Positions 11,901-22,864 of a stretch of 64,000 nucleotides of DNA are shown piece by piece. The notes under the pieces are model-generated. The model was not told where the DNA came from, made no database searches, and was given only the letters and a program-made list of their open reading frames with translations. The position numbers were made by a program, and so were the translations under genes. Within the stretch, counting starts at the first letter, position 1; every line of letters begins with the position of its first letter. Source of the DNA: Rosa chinensis (lineage: Eukaryota > Streptophyta > Magnoliopsida > Rosales > Rosaceae); the NCBI RefSeq assembly GCF_002994745.2, contig NC_037092.1, positions 12,329,501 to 12,393,500 of the forward strand. Reading direction: 5' to 3'.

Positions 11901-12600
11901 TCTCAGTCCTAATTTTCCTAAGGAACTGGCTTATAAAACGAGTGAGAGGCCATAGAAGCAACCATTGAGTATTTTGGTTAGGCCTGAGCGTCCGAAACGC
12001 TATGTGAAGCAAGTTGGTGATTACAATATCACCTGGGGCGCCATCACCATGATGGACTCCATCCATGGCGTCATGGATAGGGACTGCGCCAGCCCTAGGC
12101 TGGTGGTGGACGGAGACAGTGCCCTAGGCAGCTGTGTCGGTCACACTTAGTCTAGAAATCAACTTTTGATTCATGCTTCATTTCGCTCGAAAGAAATGAT
12201 GTCCATGTGAAGTCTTTTATAAACGGATCATCATATCATGACTAAGATGATCTATCCTGTCGTGACAAAGCCAATATGTGTCTAAATCCAAGAGATCTTC
12301 TCTCATAACTTTAATGGATTAATGGCTCGAATAGTGACATAGAATCCACTAGAGAGACACATAAACTTCTCTAAGATGCGTCTTTGTTGGCAATCATTAA
12401 AGGTATTGCAAAGGAACTCATTTCCGTTCTCTACATGCATTTTCGCATGGAATTCGTTGGCTATTCATAGGGTACGATTTGCCCTAAGAGCGTAGAGAGT
12501 TTCTGTGACAACTGTAGTCAAGGTGCCATTTGGCAAGTGGAACTTGGGTTATTCCATGTCCTTGAATTAATACTGATGACCCAGTCATCGTAGTCACAAA
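9000..12600 (-). pseudogene. degenerate copia pol (integrase, RT, RNase H)
   Basis: Interrupted stretches align with the pol of element B: 'NECQRREIWPKWKDAIQVKMDSLTKRKVF' (about 10,560-10,680, start of RT), 'IGALLYLSQCIRPDISYVVNLLARYSSAPTRRHW' and 'GLFYPYREMMDSD' (9690-9880, RT end), and RNase H pieces such as 'ISWRSTEQTVVAISSNHAEIIALHEVVREYLW' (about 9430-9540). Integrase is present only as fragments (11,300-12,070). Many stops and frameshifts; not functional. Confidence 0.85.
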
Positions 12601-12757
12601 GTAATATGCTCAGAATCAAAATTGAGTCATAATGAAAAGAACTCGAAATTTTATTCATAAACCAACGGTGTACATCATTGTTTCTATGATCAAAGAAAAT
12701 CTAATCCAATAAAAAGTAATATGGCAATCGCCTACATCTCTTAGAAAATAAAAAGAC

Positions 12758-13846
12758 TTAATCAAAATCGCCAGTTTCTGGGTCTTGATCCTTGTAGTCT
12801 TCCACCCTTAGATCTAGATCGCCATCTTGATCTTCTTGTGCCATGTAATTCGCTTCCCTTGCTTCACGATACGTCTTGTATGCGTTTGCAACATTCTGGG
12901 GTGCGGTACATGTTTTGGCCCAATGTTCAGTTGATCCACATCGAAAACAAACATCATTATGGTCAGGCTTCCTTGATCGAGGCGCCATTGGGGCGCGATT
13001 TGGACAACCTATCCTCTTGGTGGCGTTACCACCATGGTTGGAGGCTCCACCTCTCTCTCTCTTCACACGTTGACCTCCACGGTTCCGTGCACGCCTCTCT
13101 CGGCGATTTCCTTCCTCTTTAGGGCGAACATATGGACCAGAATGGCCAGAATTGTCCCTACTCTTAGGGTTTCGCTCCTTGCGTCATCCATTGGGGGCGC
13201 GACTATAGTTAGACTCCGGAATAGGCTTAGTTCCCACTGGTCTAGAATTATAGTTCTTCACAAGAATATTGTCGTGCTTTTCAGCTACTTTCATGGCGCC
13301 AATGAGCTCATGAAACCTTGTGATACGTCCTGCATTTACATCAATCCGATAATTCTTTGAAATCATCAGTGCAGAGACGGGGAAGGTAGAGAGAGTCTTC
13401 TCGATCAACATCATATCAGTTATGGCTTGGCCATAAAACTCCATCAGGGACTTGATACGAAGAGCTTCTGAGTTATAATCAAGCACAGACTTGAAATCAC
13501 AAAAGCGGAGGCTATGCCATCGCATTTCTAAATCAGGAAGCAGGGAGTCACGAACGTTGCCAAATCGTTGCTCAAGTTCTACCCATAGCTTTCTTGGGTC
13601 TTCCTCATTGAGGTATTCATTTTGGAGCGCGTCATTCATGTGCCTTGTCATGAGAATTATGGCTTTAGCTTGTTTTGCTTCGAAAGCAGTAGCTTGCTCA
13701 ATGGAGAGCACGTTCTGACCAGGCTCTTGGATGGCTCCCAGAAGTCCATCAGCCTTAAGATGTTGGCGCACATCTCGGACCCACCTATGGTATCCTGCGC
13801 CAGTTGTCTCTAGTGGAACGAAGTTCAACTTGTTCAGGTTACTCAT
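12758..13846 (-). pseudogene. copia gag of element A, one in-frame stop
   Basis: Starts at an ATG (13844-13846) right behind the acceptor-like 'gttgtttttcag'. It encodes MSNLNKLNFVPLETTGAGYHRW and onward, about 90% like the element B Gag, but a TGA at 13184-13186 (Gly codon position in B) splits it. The C-terminal part keeps an intact CCHC zinc knuckle, C-FR-C-GSTE-H-WAKT-C, and ends DPETGDFD. In element B the knuckle histidine is lost, so each copy is defective in a different way. Confidence 0.88.
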
Positions 13847-14898
13847 CCTGAAAAACAACACAAGATTAGGGTTAGTTTCGGAGCGAAAAGGCTACCACGA
13901 AAAACTATTAAATTTCTGAGCGTAGTCGCTTCCAAGAAATTAGGGATTTTCTGAGCGTAGTCGCTTCCAAGAAAATCCGATTCCAAGAGGGGTTTTGGAT
14001 TAGATCGAAACAACGATGTATGTGGTCGATCGTTTTCTTCTCAACAAACTGTAAGTTTGGAGGACTCTACAAGCTCCAAGCTTGGAGTGAGCACGAACCC
14101 CCACAGTTCGGCTTTTGGTCTCCCCTATAAAGAAGAAAGGGGGGTAGAAGAAGGGATGTTGGAAGTCCCCGAGAAAAGAAGAAGAAATTAAAAAAAACTT
14201 CAAAAACGGAAACTTTTAGAAAAAATTAACTTAAAAAGATGGCCGAGAAAATTGCCTGAAAAATGTCGCCGGAAAAGTCGCCTGAAAGTAGTGGTCGCCG
14301 GTGGCCGGAGCTGAGTTGGTGTTGGCTGCAGGCGGAGGTGGCAGAGCCTTGCAGGGCTTGTGCGGAGCTGCTACAGGGCTGTTGCAGGGCTGCTGCGCGG
14401 CTCCTGCAGGTGCTAGGCAGGGGCTGTCGACAGCTGTCGATGGCGTGCAGGGGATCTGTCGGCAGATGTCGACAGATGCTTGGCAGGTGTGCGCGGGGGC
14501 TCTGCAGGTGTGTGCGGGGCTGTCGGCAGGGGCAGGCACACGTCTCGGCTGGTGTCAGCGGGTGCGCGCTGGGCTTCTCGGCAGATGTCGGCAGCTCTCG
14601 GCAGGTCTCGATAGGAAGCGTGCAGGGCTCTCGGCAGATGCTTGCAGGGCTGTCGACAGAGGCTCGGCAGCACTCGGCAGATCTGGGCAGGGGCGTGCAG
14701 GGACCTCGGCAGGACTCGGCAGGTGCCTGCAGGGGGCAGGGGCCGGTCCGATTTTTCCGACGGCCGGTTCAAGGGCTTTCAGGCCGGTTCTGGTGGTTCC
14801 GCCGCTGGTTCTGGGTTCCTTGAGGCTAGGGCTTCAATATATGGGGCGGTGGATGTTGGAATTTGAGGGCTACGAAATTAGGTTTTCAGGGTTAGAGT
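13847..14898 (-). other. Copia A 5' leader, repeat-rich
   Basis: Between primer site and gag. 14,290-14,760 is an imperfect minisatellite of 'ctcggcag'/'tgcaggg' motifs which opens long but meaningless Ala/Gly/Arg/Cys ORFs in several frames. The equivalent part of element B has a different repeat. Confidence 0.7.
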
Positions 14899-14913
14899 TT
14901 CGTGCTGATAACG
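14899..14913 (-). other. primer-binding-site candidate of Copia A
   Basis: Minus strand reads cgttatcagcacgaa directly after the LTR end; element B has the same bases in the same place. Confidence 0.65.
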
Positions 14914-15135
14914 TGTTTTAGAGAAACTGAATTTGAGAGAAATTTGCTGTGTGTTCTCATTGATAATAGGGGCCTCTTTATATATATAGAGGATTACAAT
15001 GAATAGAATCTCAATCATACAAGGAAAGTAATCGTACATTGATTAGGAATCTAGATCCTTCTAATTGAACCCTATTACCACTAGGTCAAGTAACCTAGAG
15101 TTTAGGCTAAACACAAATTAGGTTTTCCTTGAACA
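14914..15135 (-). repeat. 5' LTR of Copia A
   Basis: 222 bp, terminal tg..ca, near-identical to 8742-8959; differs mainly by an extra 'tata' in the TATA region. Confidence 0.93.
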
Positions 15136-16167
15136 AATACAATTTTTTTTATATATAAATTACCCTAACTACCTTCTCTTGTAATAATTTTTTTTCCTAT
15201 TTGGCAAGTCAATCATGAATTAAACATCATTATACAATAAACCAATTTTTCTCGTGAATGTCATTGCTGATTAGGAAAAAAAAAAACTGATGGGCAGGAC
15301 GAAGTGCAATCTGTCAAAAGTTCTACAATTAGTGTGGCAAAATTTAGGGCTCAGATGAAAAATCACGATGTAACTGAGTTTGAGGATTTAGGTATGTCAT
15401 CATGATTGTTATACAAACTGAAGAAAGATATAAGCATATCACCTCAACTAAAGGAGATCCAAAACCTCTCACATCTGATTAAGCAACATTGATTCAAGAT
15501 ACCATTCCCAGTGACTGATTTTATTTTGACTTTAGTCATATCATCACTCTACAAAATGCTTTATAAGCATCAATAATTTCAAAATTATTAATTAACTCAA
15601 GTCAAAACCATGATTAGCAAGCAAGTCATACCAAAATCAAACTAAGATGAACCGAACGCACAAATTAAAAGCTCCTCGTCCGTCAAATCACTGAGAAATT
15701 CATCTTTTTAGCGGAGAGCAATGAATTAAAATACACCAAATAATTTCAATTAGAATCTTTCCAGGAATAATGGATTCAAAGAGGCTTGAATGATCACTAA
15801 ACTCATATTTTTCTTTCATGTCGCCATTGCAAATCAGATGTAAATTTTTTTCCAAAATGGGACTAAAGTTGCTTGTTCTGCCATAATTAAACTTCAAAGC
15901 ATCACGTTAGAGAGATAGAATGACTATGCTAGAGAAGTTTTTGATGGAAAAGAAAAGAGAAAATTGCAAAGAGTTTTGAAGTTCTTTGTGTCTACAAGAA
16001 AATAAAGGTTTAAGATTTGAGGATAATTGACTTGCCAAATAAAAAAAAATAAAAAAAAAGAATAGCAAGGGTGGGTAGTTAGGTAATTTGTAAAATTAAA
16101 TTAAATTAAAATAATTGATAAATAGAGAGAGTGTGTGAATGGATAAAATGGGTATGCGAATAGCACC

Positions 16168-17011
16168 ACCTATTAATTAAGAGTATGATTTGTCTATCTA
16201 TTTTTTGAATTTATTTCCATACTCTAGCTTAGGTATGTTGGCTCAATGAATCGGACAAACCCGAGCTAGTCAAGTTTGGTTCGATCAGAGCCTGTCACGA
16301 TCGATCTGTCCTGTTATAAATTAATAAACTAAAATTTTTATAATAGTGCAGTTTTGATCCAAATTAATTTCACGGTAGTTATACGTATATTTGAGCTATC
16401 ACATTGACGTTGTCAAATGCTGAAAGAAAAAGACTGATATTATGATAACGTGCATAACGTTGGTTTTGAATTAGTAAAATAGATTCAAATTTTTTCTTGG
16501 ACAAAACGATGAAGTAGTCATAGATGAACGGCAAATAGTAGAACAATGCATGCATCCGGGTGTAGACCTCGGAACTATCTAGTATCTAGTACGTTAAAAC
16601 CTAGAAAAATAATTTGACAAATTTGTCGACCAAAAATACTCGCTTTTGAGCAAAAAAAAAAAATAAAACTTATCATCTCCTATGGGAGAATTATAGCCAA
16701 CACCAAGATGTGGAAGCATGTAATTGTGATACCAACCCAATACTAGCACCTAAAAACATAATTACTAAAACAATTAAATTAAATATTACACGCAAGAGCC
16801 TGGACTCCTTGAGTCCTTTATTCAAAAAGAAGAAATGCAATAACTTGGACTGGGAGTAGTGCATTTTTTAGTTGGGCCTTCTCAACTCGAAAAGAGCTAC
16901 AATTGGGAGTGAAAAGAGGCCCAATTCTATATTTTCCTAATTCTAAATACGCTATACCCACAGCTCACCAGAATCTTGGTCTCCACCCTAGAACTGAATC
17001 CCGCCAAAGCT
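16168..17011. other. intergenic, nothing recognised
   Basis: AT-rich, no ORF, no repeat structure seen apart from short A runs. The last ~200 bases must hold the promoter of gene X1, but no convincing TATA box stands out. Confidence 0.5.
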
Positions 17012-18466
17012 ATGGCCTTGTCCTCTATGCGGAATCTGGCTCGGTCCGGCCTCCCTCTTCCGTTATTTAGGTTCGTAACCCATCAATTTTACTTCTCTGT
17101 TCTCCAGGGTTTTCAATTTCGATTTTTGGGATTACTACAAATATATGAGATAATTGCGCGTGTTTGATTGAATTATCACATTGACTGTGTTCATTTTCCC
17201 TTTTCAGGACCCAGTTCGAAAGAACCCGGCTTGAAAGGACCCAGTTCGTCAGGACCTTTTGGAAGAGTAGCAAAGGGTATGTTTGGCTATACATTTCTGG
17301 GTCTTGAATTTTTATTCTGCCTGAGCCGCATTATAGTTTGGTTTAGCATCTGCTTTCTGAATTGAGATGTACTGATGTTCGGTTTAGTTTAAAAGCTTGG
17401 TTCTTTATCAATAGCTCTCTGCCTGTAGTTTATCTCTTACATGAAGTTTCTTGTATACTATTTTTCAAAGATGAATAAAACAGAGTCTGCTTTCTCTATT
17501 TTCAAGTGTTACTGTTACTTTTAGCTGTTGTGGTTTATCTCTTACATGGAGTTTCTGGATTGGATGAATAATTCAAACTATGCTTTTCTCTGCTTCAAAT
17601 GTTACTTTATTTTTATGTGTTCGTAGTTTTTTTTCTAGCAAGTAGTTTCGGGACTAGATGAATAATTCAAATCATGTTTTTTCTCTGTTTCTAAGTGTTA
17701 CTGTTATTCCTGTATGTTTGGTCTGTGTAATCAATTTGGTTGGGTTGGTTGGTGGGTTGCTCACGCATCAGAGTTTGTGTGGGTGCTGCTCATTGCTAGG
17801 TCTAATTACTGGTTTGTTTTGGATTTGGAATTTAGGCGAATGGAAAAAGACTTGGAAGAGAAGCTGAAACAGCTCATTGACCAGGGGATTAAAGTTGAGA
17901 TCGTCGAAGATGGCAACCAGCCAAGAGGCACGTACACTATAGAAGTACATCCCCACACTTTGAAGGTGATGGAAGTTTGGGGCAAGCAGATGAAGATTTT
18001 AGGGATGCTGAGTGATCTATACATTCTTGCTGAAGTCAAGTTGACTTTGAATGAGTCCGGTTTGTTGGCATCCTTGTACCAGCACGGCCCAATTGCCACC
18101 TGGAGAGCAGTAGCTCAGAGAATGAAAGGGAAAGCTATTGATTCTGCTCATGAGCTAAAGATAACAGAGACATGGCTAGATAGGATTGGACCATTGGCCA
18201 AAGAAGTCTCTACTGTTCTCATCATTTGTCAGAAACAAAAGAAGACAGCCTCACAACCTGAAGAAGGTAGCCTAGAGGTCCTCCCCCATGACTTTGGATC
18301 CATTTTGATCAAACTTTCCCAACTTCGTTTGAAATGGAAGGTCATTGCTTCTTTGGAGAGTGTAACACTAATGGATGACTCTGAGATGGAAGACATGAAT
18401 GAGATAGAATCGATAATCAGAGATGTACACAAGGTTGTGGTTATCCAACAACTGTTGCAAAAATAA
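17012..18466 (+). CDS. uncharacterised protein X1 (252 aa, 3 exons)
   Basis: Join of 17012-17070, 17208-17276 and 17836-18466. Donors ttatttag/gttcg and caaagg/gtatg and acceptors ttttcag/g and aatttag/g keep one frame. I do not recognise the family. The N-terminus (MALSSMRNLARSGLPLPLFR, then RTQFERTRLERTQFVRTFW) is basic and Ser/Arg-rich, which would suit a mitochondrial or plastid presequence. Exon 3 starts with a charged helix (RMEKDLEEKLKQLIDQG) and is mixed alpha-helical with no membrane segment. A decayed paralogue with the same exon structure lies at 34113-35324; sequence is conserved best at 'FVRxFW', 'NQPRG', 'EVKxTL', 'LPxxFGSILIxLSxLRLK' and the C-terminus 'VVxQQxLxx'. Two copies with matching intron positions argue for a real gene. 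A BBE pseudogene is convergent downstream. Confidence 0.75.
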
Positions 18467-18889
18467 CTTTGGATAGGACTTGGCTTTAGTTAACCATGGA
18501 GACTTTATATCATGACTTTAGGAAATTTGTTTAGCTATAAGCTAGTTTGTGTATTGCTTCATGTTAAGACTTATGGTAATTTGTTAGCTACTATGTGTGA
18601 TACTTCAGGTTTAGACTTCCGGATTCTTGTTAGCTAATTGTCTGTTGATTCATCTACCTTTCATCCATCATATTTAGTTCTTTTCCACTTATATATTCTT
18701 GCTCTTTTTGTTGTTAATATGCTATTCCTATGTCAATTTGGAAAAACAGAAGAAAACAAGAAAAAAGTTTGTGGTAAGGAAGCACATTTTTTATTCCCAA
18801 CAAAATTGTCTTTTAATCTTTATTAACTTGCATTGCAAACGATGTGAAATGGGAGCCTTCTGGATCCTTCATATAGATATCTTCGGCGG
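18467..18889. other. X1 3' region
   Basis: T-rich sequence with no ORF, containing an imperfect repeat of 'tttagctataagctagtttgtgt'. Probably the 3' UTR and spacer between X1 and the convergent BBE remnant. Confidence 0.4.
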
Positions 18890-19445
18890 AAGTGTTGGAA
18901 TACTCTCTTCATCTCTGTAGACTATCAGGATCAACCCCTGTTTTACTACCCTTTATGTATGGAATCTAATTTACTTCTTTCTTGCATTCCCTTTGAATTG
19001 ATGCCAATGCTGATGTTATGATAGTTGAGGAAAATCTCACTTGGAGTCTTGGATAAATGAGGACTCATTGCTTAGAATAACTTAAATAAGTACTTGTTCA
19101 ATCATTTTCAGGTTGCTTTCTCTATGGCAATGAAAGTTTTATGTTTCTAAATCCTCTCTCATTTTCCTCCACAATGAATCCACAGCATTCCAAATTTATA
19201 ACTTACTGATCTTTGAAATTGTTCCTTTGGAGTCCTATCAAGCAAAACCTCAAGGGAAAGTTGTAAGAAACGAAATTGTTCATTTGGGGTCCTACTAAGC
19301 ATTTGTCATTTGATACTGTCCTGGAGAACTTTGGACTCACCTTCCATGGATGTACTGTGATACCTTCCTAGAACCATCAGACCTCCACGCAGAAGCTAAA
19401 AAGTCTTTGGATGATCCTGTTGACCCTGTAATGGTCTTTGTACGC
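18890..19445 (-). pseudogene. berberine bridge enzyme-like C-terminal remnant
   Basis: Nucleotide-level similarity to the 3' half of the intact gene 36426-38030, in the same order: 'agttggaatgctctgttcat' region (18,893), 'ggatcaacc' (18,930), 'gttgagg.aaa.ctc.cttgga' (19,024), 'cctccacaatgaatccacag' (19,166), 'agcaaaacctcaagggaa' (19,242). Frames are destroyed and large parts are missing. Convergent with X1, like the fragment at 35600-35905 next to X2. Confidence 0.7.
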
Positions 19446-19549
19446 AGGTAGACCTGTCGTAATAATTAGTGTTCAATTGTTAATTTTTCTCTCATGGCTT
19501 TGATGACTCTATACCTCGGACAACATAAAATAATACACGAAGAGTGGCA

Positions 19550-19908
19550 AGAGCATTTTTAGCAATACTAGCTATTTTTTAATTAAAATTTAGCCGAAAT
19601 AGCTTTTTAGCTATTTCGGCTAATCACTTCTAAAATATGTCTAAATGTACCAGTTTTATCTATTTACAGTTTTATATATTTCGGTTAGTTTTGAATTTAT
19701 ATTATCTATAAAATAAATAAAAAGTAGTTTAAATATATTTATAAATTATGTAAAATAACTAAAAGAAATATTTTAAACTAACAAAAATAATAGAGAGTCT
19801 CATTTCAGTCTCTATATTTAAGAGTCTGGTGCAACTGCTAAAATTGATAAAAAAATTAAACATGCTTAACTAAAGACTCAAAATAGAGAATCTGCTAAAA
19901 ATGTTCTA
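19550..19908. mobile_element. MITE, hAT-like ends
   Basis: Left 'gagcatttttagcaatact' and the complement of right 'gaatctgctaaaaatgttc' form inverted ends around an AT-rich core with an internal hairpin (tagccgaaatagc / gctatttcggcta). The ends look like the common plant 'gagcatctccagca' hAT MITEs, but no 8-bp duplication is evident. Confidence 0.55.
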
Positions 19909-20017
19909 AACTTGATAGCGTTTGAATAATGGAATGGTCGATTATTTTTAAGTTCCGAGTCTTATTTGATACAAAGGGGAGAACAATTTACAAACGAAGA
20001 AAACCCCACACTTTGTT

Positions 20018-20932
20018 TTAACCGGTGCTCCGGGAGGAAGCAGGGGTATGAGGTAGAATTTGATTTAGCATTTGAACAACCTCGTTCATCACAGGCCTGT
20101 CTTCTGGATTATCATTAGCACACAATAAGGCGATCCGAATATACTCGGGCCATAGAGCATCGACGAAATAGCCAGAATAGCCAGAAAAGTCGCTTATGAT
20201 CTTGTCCAACTCTATACCCCTAACCCATTCTACAAGATCAAAATCTCTGTTTTGAGCTGAAACTTTGAAATATCTACTACACCTTGTGGGTCCTAATACA
20301 GTCTCCATCATCAAAATGCCAAAACTATACACATCGCCTTTCACCGTGGCTTTGGTGCTTCCACTCCTGTACTCCGGCGCCATGTACGGTACGGACCCAG
20401 CAACTGCCGTTGACACATGAGAAAGCGAATGACACTTGTCAATAGTCCTAGAAAGCCCAAAATTAATAATACGAGGCTCATAGTCTGAGTCCACCAGCAC
20501 ATTTCTAGACGCAATATCTCTATGAATGACAGGGTTTTCCAACCCATGCAAATAAGCGAGACCATTGGCTACACCTCTAAGAATCTTAAACTTGTCAAAC
20601 CATGAAAAAGAGCAACTTTCACGAAGACGTTCGTGAAGGTTACCTCTCTCTACATACTCATAAACAAGAAGCATAACTGAGCCGGAGGCTTGATAACTCA
20701 AAAGCTTAACGATATTTGGGTGTCGAAGCTTGCCTAGCGCTTCGGCTTCAGCCCGGAATTCCCGAAAGCCTTGGAATCGATCGGGGTCGTAGTTCTTGAT
20801 GGCGACGGTGAGTCCATTGGAGAGATGGGCCTTGTAGATCAGGCCGCTCCTCCCAGTTCCAATGACATTATCAGTAGAGAAGTTGTTGGTGGCCGCGCGG
20901 AGCTTGGCCAGGGAGAACTGGGTCGACGACAT
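20018..20932 (-). CDS. receptor-like cytoplasmic kinase, DFG reads NFG
   Basis: 304 aa from the first in-frame ATG (20930-20932); 45 bases of open frame upstream begin with TTG and are not used. Single exon. It is a plant RLK/Pelle-type kinase domain: glycine loop IGTGRSGLIYK (24-34), lysine in VAIK (K46), HRDIASRN (137-144), activation segment ending APEY (185-188). No signal peptide, ectodomain or membrane segment, so cytoplasmic, or the kinase half of a truncated receptor kinase. The Mg-binding DFG aspartate is replaced: residues 157-159 read NFG (codon aat). The catalytic HRD Asp and the ATP lysine remain. Many plant receptor kinases with such changes are weak or dead kinases acting as scaffolds; whether this one is active is unknown. 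A fragment of a paralogue lies at 29905-30032. Confidence 0.88.
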   Translation of the reverse strand: MSSTQFSLAKLRAATNNFSTDNVIGTGRSGLIYKAHLSNGLTVAIKNYDPDRFQGFREFRAEAEALGKLRHPNIVKLLSYQASGSVMLLVYEYVERGNLHERLRESCSFSWFDKFKILRGVANGLAYLHGLENPVIHRDIASRNVLVDSDYEPRIINFGLSRTIDKCHSLSHVSTAVAGSVPYMAPEYRSGSTKATVKGDVYSFGILMMETVLGPTRCSRYFKVSAQNRDFDLVEWVRGIELDKIISDFSGYSGYFVDALWPEYIRIALLCANDNPEDRPVMNEVVQMLNQILPHTPASSRSTG

Positions 20933-21026
20933 GGTAAATGAACAGTAGTCGGCGATCAAAATTAATGATGGTTCCAAGGAGAAGAAGGATAGAAGGAGCG
21001 GTTGCCAGGATGTTTGCCGCGAGATC

Positions 21027-21037
21027 GACTTTATAGG
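21027..21037 (-). promoter_or_regulatory. TATA box candidate for the kinase gene
   Basis: Minus strand reads cctataaagtc about 95-105 bases upstream of the kinase ATG, a usual distance for a plant core promoter plus short leader. Confidence 0.4.
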
Positions 21038-21279
21038 TTATTCGAGTGCAAGTCATCGGCCCTCAAGAGACGGAGTCGAATACAATATTACATCCGCTAA
21101 GATGTCGCCATTTGTCTGTATTGATCAAACTGGACTAGTGGAGACAAGAGGAACAATCAACTATTCAACTTACACGGTGATCCCACCGGCCGGCAATACT
21201 CTCAGCATTAGCCTTTCTCAATCAACTAGTGTAAACTTACGCTAGAAGAAAATTTGAGAAGTCTTTCGTATAAATAAAA

Positions 21280-22308
21280 GGGCAATGATATAGGGCCTCA
21301 ACGAGGCCTAAGATTTATGGCCTCAAATCCTAGGTGTCATGCCATGTAAGTAAATAAAAATTTATTTTCAATTCCATATAATATATCTTGCCACATCATA
21401 CTATTTCAACACCAACTTTACCCTTTTACATTTCCTTTTAGATGTTAGGAGGTGAATCAATTACAGTAATGAATTTAATTAGGTGAAAAAAAATATTAGC
21501 TATTAATTATATATTAATTTAAGGGATAGTCTACAGATTCTTTGATCAATATTTTTCTTCATTTAATTAAATTTTATCCTTTAATTTTTCTTCCCAAATG
21601 GCATTAATATATTGAATTATGTGTCAAGAAATAGACGTTAACTTTTCTTTCCAAATATTGATTAATTTCATCCACAAAAATATAGCATTAGTAAATTGAA
21701 TTTGGGAAATACTTATGTCTAAATTAAGAGGTAAGAAAAAATTACACGTTAGCAACCATTAATTAACATCTACAATCTAAATATAAGGGAAAGACAAACA
21801 AAAAATAATAAATTCAGATCTAACTTTTAAACCCTAGCTACATAAAGAGAAAACAATGAACAAAAGAATAAATACAGTTATATGAATATGTATTTATCAC
21901 ATTATATTTTCAAAATTTGCGGGAACCCAACAAAGGTTGAATTCATATACATGTGTTATACAAATCTGTTAATCGAATGTACGTGCAAATCTATTGACTG
22001 AATTTCATGAAATTTTTTCTACTCTTGATTGAAGAAAAAAAATTGTTATCTAAATCTAAGCATGAGTGTAATGAAAAAGAAATGAAAGAAAGCCTTTTTT
22101 TTTTTTTTAGAAGAAAGCCAAAATAATTTTTGAGGTAGAAAACCAAAATAATTTAGAGTCATTAGATTTTGGAAGGATAAGATGGTCTTTTTCCCAAGAA
22201 TTACGTGGCATGATTTGACAAATAAGTGATTTGTGTAGATGACATGGCATGACACCTAAGATTGAGGCCACAAATCTTAGGCCTCATTGAGGCCACAAAT
22301 CATTTTCC
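21280..22308. mobile_element. non-autonomous MULE, ~1.0 kb
   Basis: Flanked by 9 bases taaataaaa (21271-21279) and taaatgaaa (22309-22317), one mismatch. The ends pair over about 70 bases: 'gggcaatgatatagggcctc...ggtgtcatgccatg' against the complement of 'catggcatgacacctaag...aaatcattttcc'. The interior is AT-rich and non-coding. It has the same ends as the 6.75-kb element at 53822-60572. Confidence 0.82.
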
Positions 22309-22646
22309 TAAATGAAACTAGTCTGCAATCACATGCTCTGCATGTGTAAGAAAAATTTTAATTGTAAAAAAAAAAGAGTTATCTGCAAAAGAAAATAGAT
22401 TTAGTGGGTAGTTATTGCAGAGAGAGAGAAAATAGTGGGAGAAAAAATGGGAGGTTGTGAGATAATTTCTTTTCAATTTTCTTAATAAAATCTATTTTAT
22501 AATTTTCCTATTTACCATTGTGATTTAATTTGTTGTCAAAGTTTTTTAATCTTTCAGGGTTAAATCTGTCAAAATTTTCAGTTTTGGCTAACAAAGCCTC
22601 TTCTCTTAATAATAGTATAGATAAAAAGAATCAAATATTTGTTGAT

Positions 22647-22849
22647 TGTTTAAGGATATCTCTATTTGTGTTTGATCCAAACTCTAGGTTACTTGACCTA
22701 GTGGTAATAAGGTTCAATTAGAAGAATCTAGAGATTATCTTTCCTTGTATGATTCTAACTCTATGCATTGTAATCCTCTATATAAAGATGCCCCTATTAT
22801 CAATGAGAATACACAGCAAATTTCTCTCAATTTCTGATTTCCTAAAACA
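22647..22849 (+). repeat. 5' LTR of Copia B
   Basis: tgtttaagg..ctaaaaca; contains the TATA-like 'ctatataaag' near 22785. Shares 'aactctaggttacttgacct' with the LTRs of element A. Confidence 0.95.
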
Positions 22850-22864
22850 CGTTATCAGCACGAA
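22850..22864 (+). other. primer-binding-site candidate of Copia B
   Basis: cgttatcagcacgaa directly after the LTR, identical to element A. Confidence 0.65.

Larger units (their letters stand above)
8742..15135 (-). mobile_element. Ty1/copia LTR retrotransposon, element A (degenerate)
   Basis: Flanked by the 5-bp duplication aatac (8737-8741 and 15136-15140). LTRs at 8742-8959 and 14914-15135 differ by only a few bases and a 4-bp indel, so insertion is fairly recent. On the minus strand the order is 5' LTR, primer site, repeat-rich leader, gag, integrase/RT/RNase H remnants, polypurine tract, 3' LTR. It is a relative of element B (22647-29672). The gag-pol spacer region and protease are partly deleted. 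Confidence 0.93.
8680..16167. mobile_element. TIR element split by Copia element A
   Basis: The left end 'ggctattcgcacaccaattttctctattcacacac' (8680-8715) matches in inverted orientation 'gtgtgtgaatggataaaatgggtatgcgaatagc' (about 16131-16165). After removal of the Copia insertion about 1.1 kb remains (8680-8741 plus 15141-16167); inner arms with 'ttggcaagtca' also pair. No clear target duplication and no ORF of note; 15200-16050 is AT-rich and unassigned. Confidence 0.6.

Noticed and set aside
14263..14921. Long overlapping ORFs (186 and 206 codons) rich in Ala, Gly, Arg, Cys
   Set aside because: Several frames on both strands are open because of the repetitive GC-rich leader of Copia A; no domain or start context supports coding.
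20975..20977. Start of the kinase at 20977
   Set aside because: The codon is TTG; the first ATG is at 20930-20932, shortly before the kinase domain.
20871..21056. Membrane-segment-like ORF upstream of the kinase as a receptor transmembrane exon
   Set aside because: It is in another frame, overlaps the kinase start and has no donor/acceptor pair that would join it convincingly.
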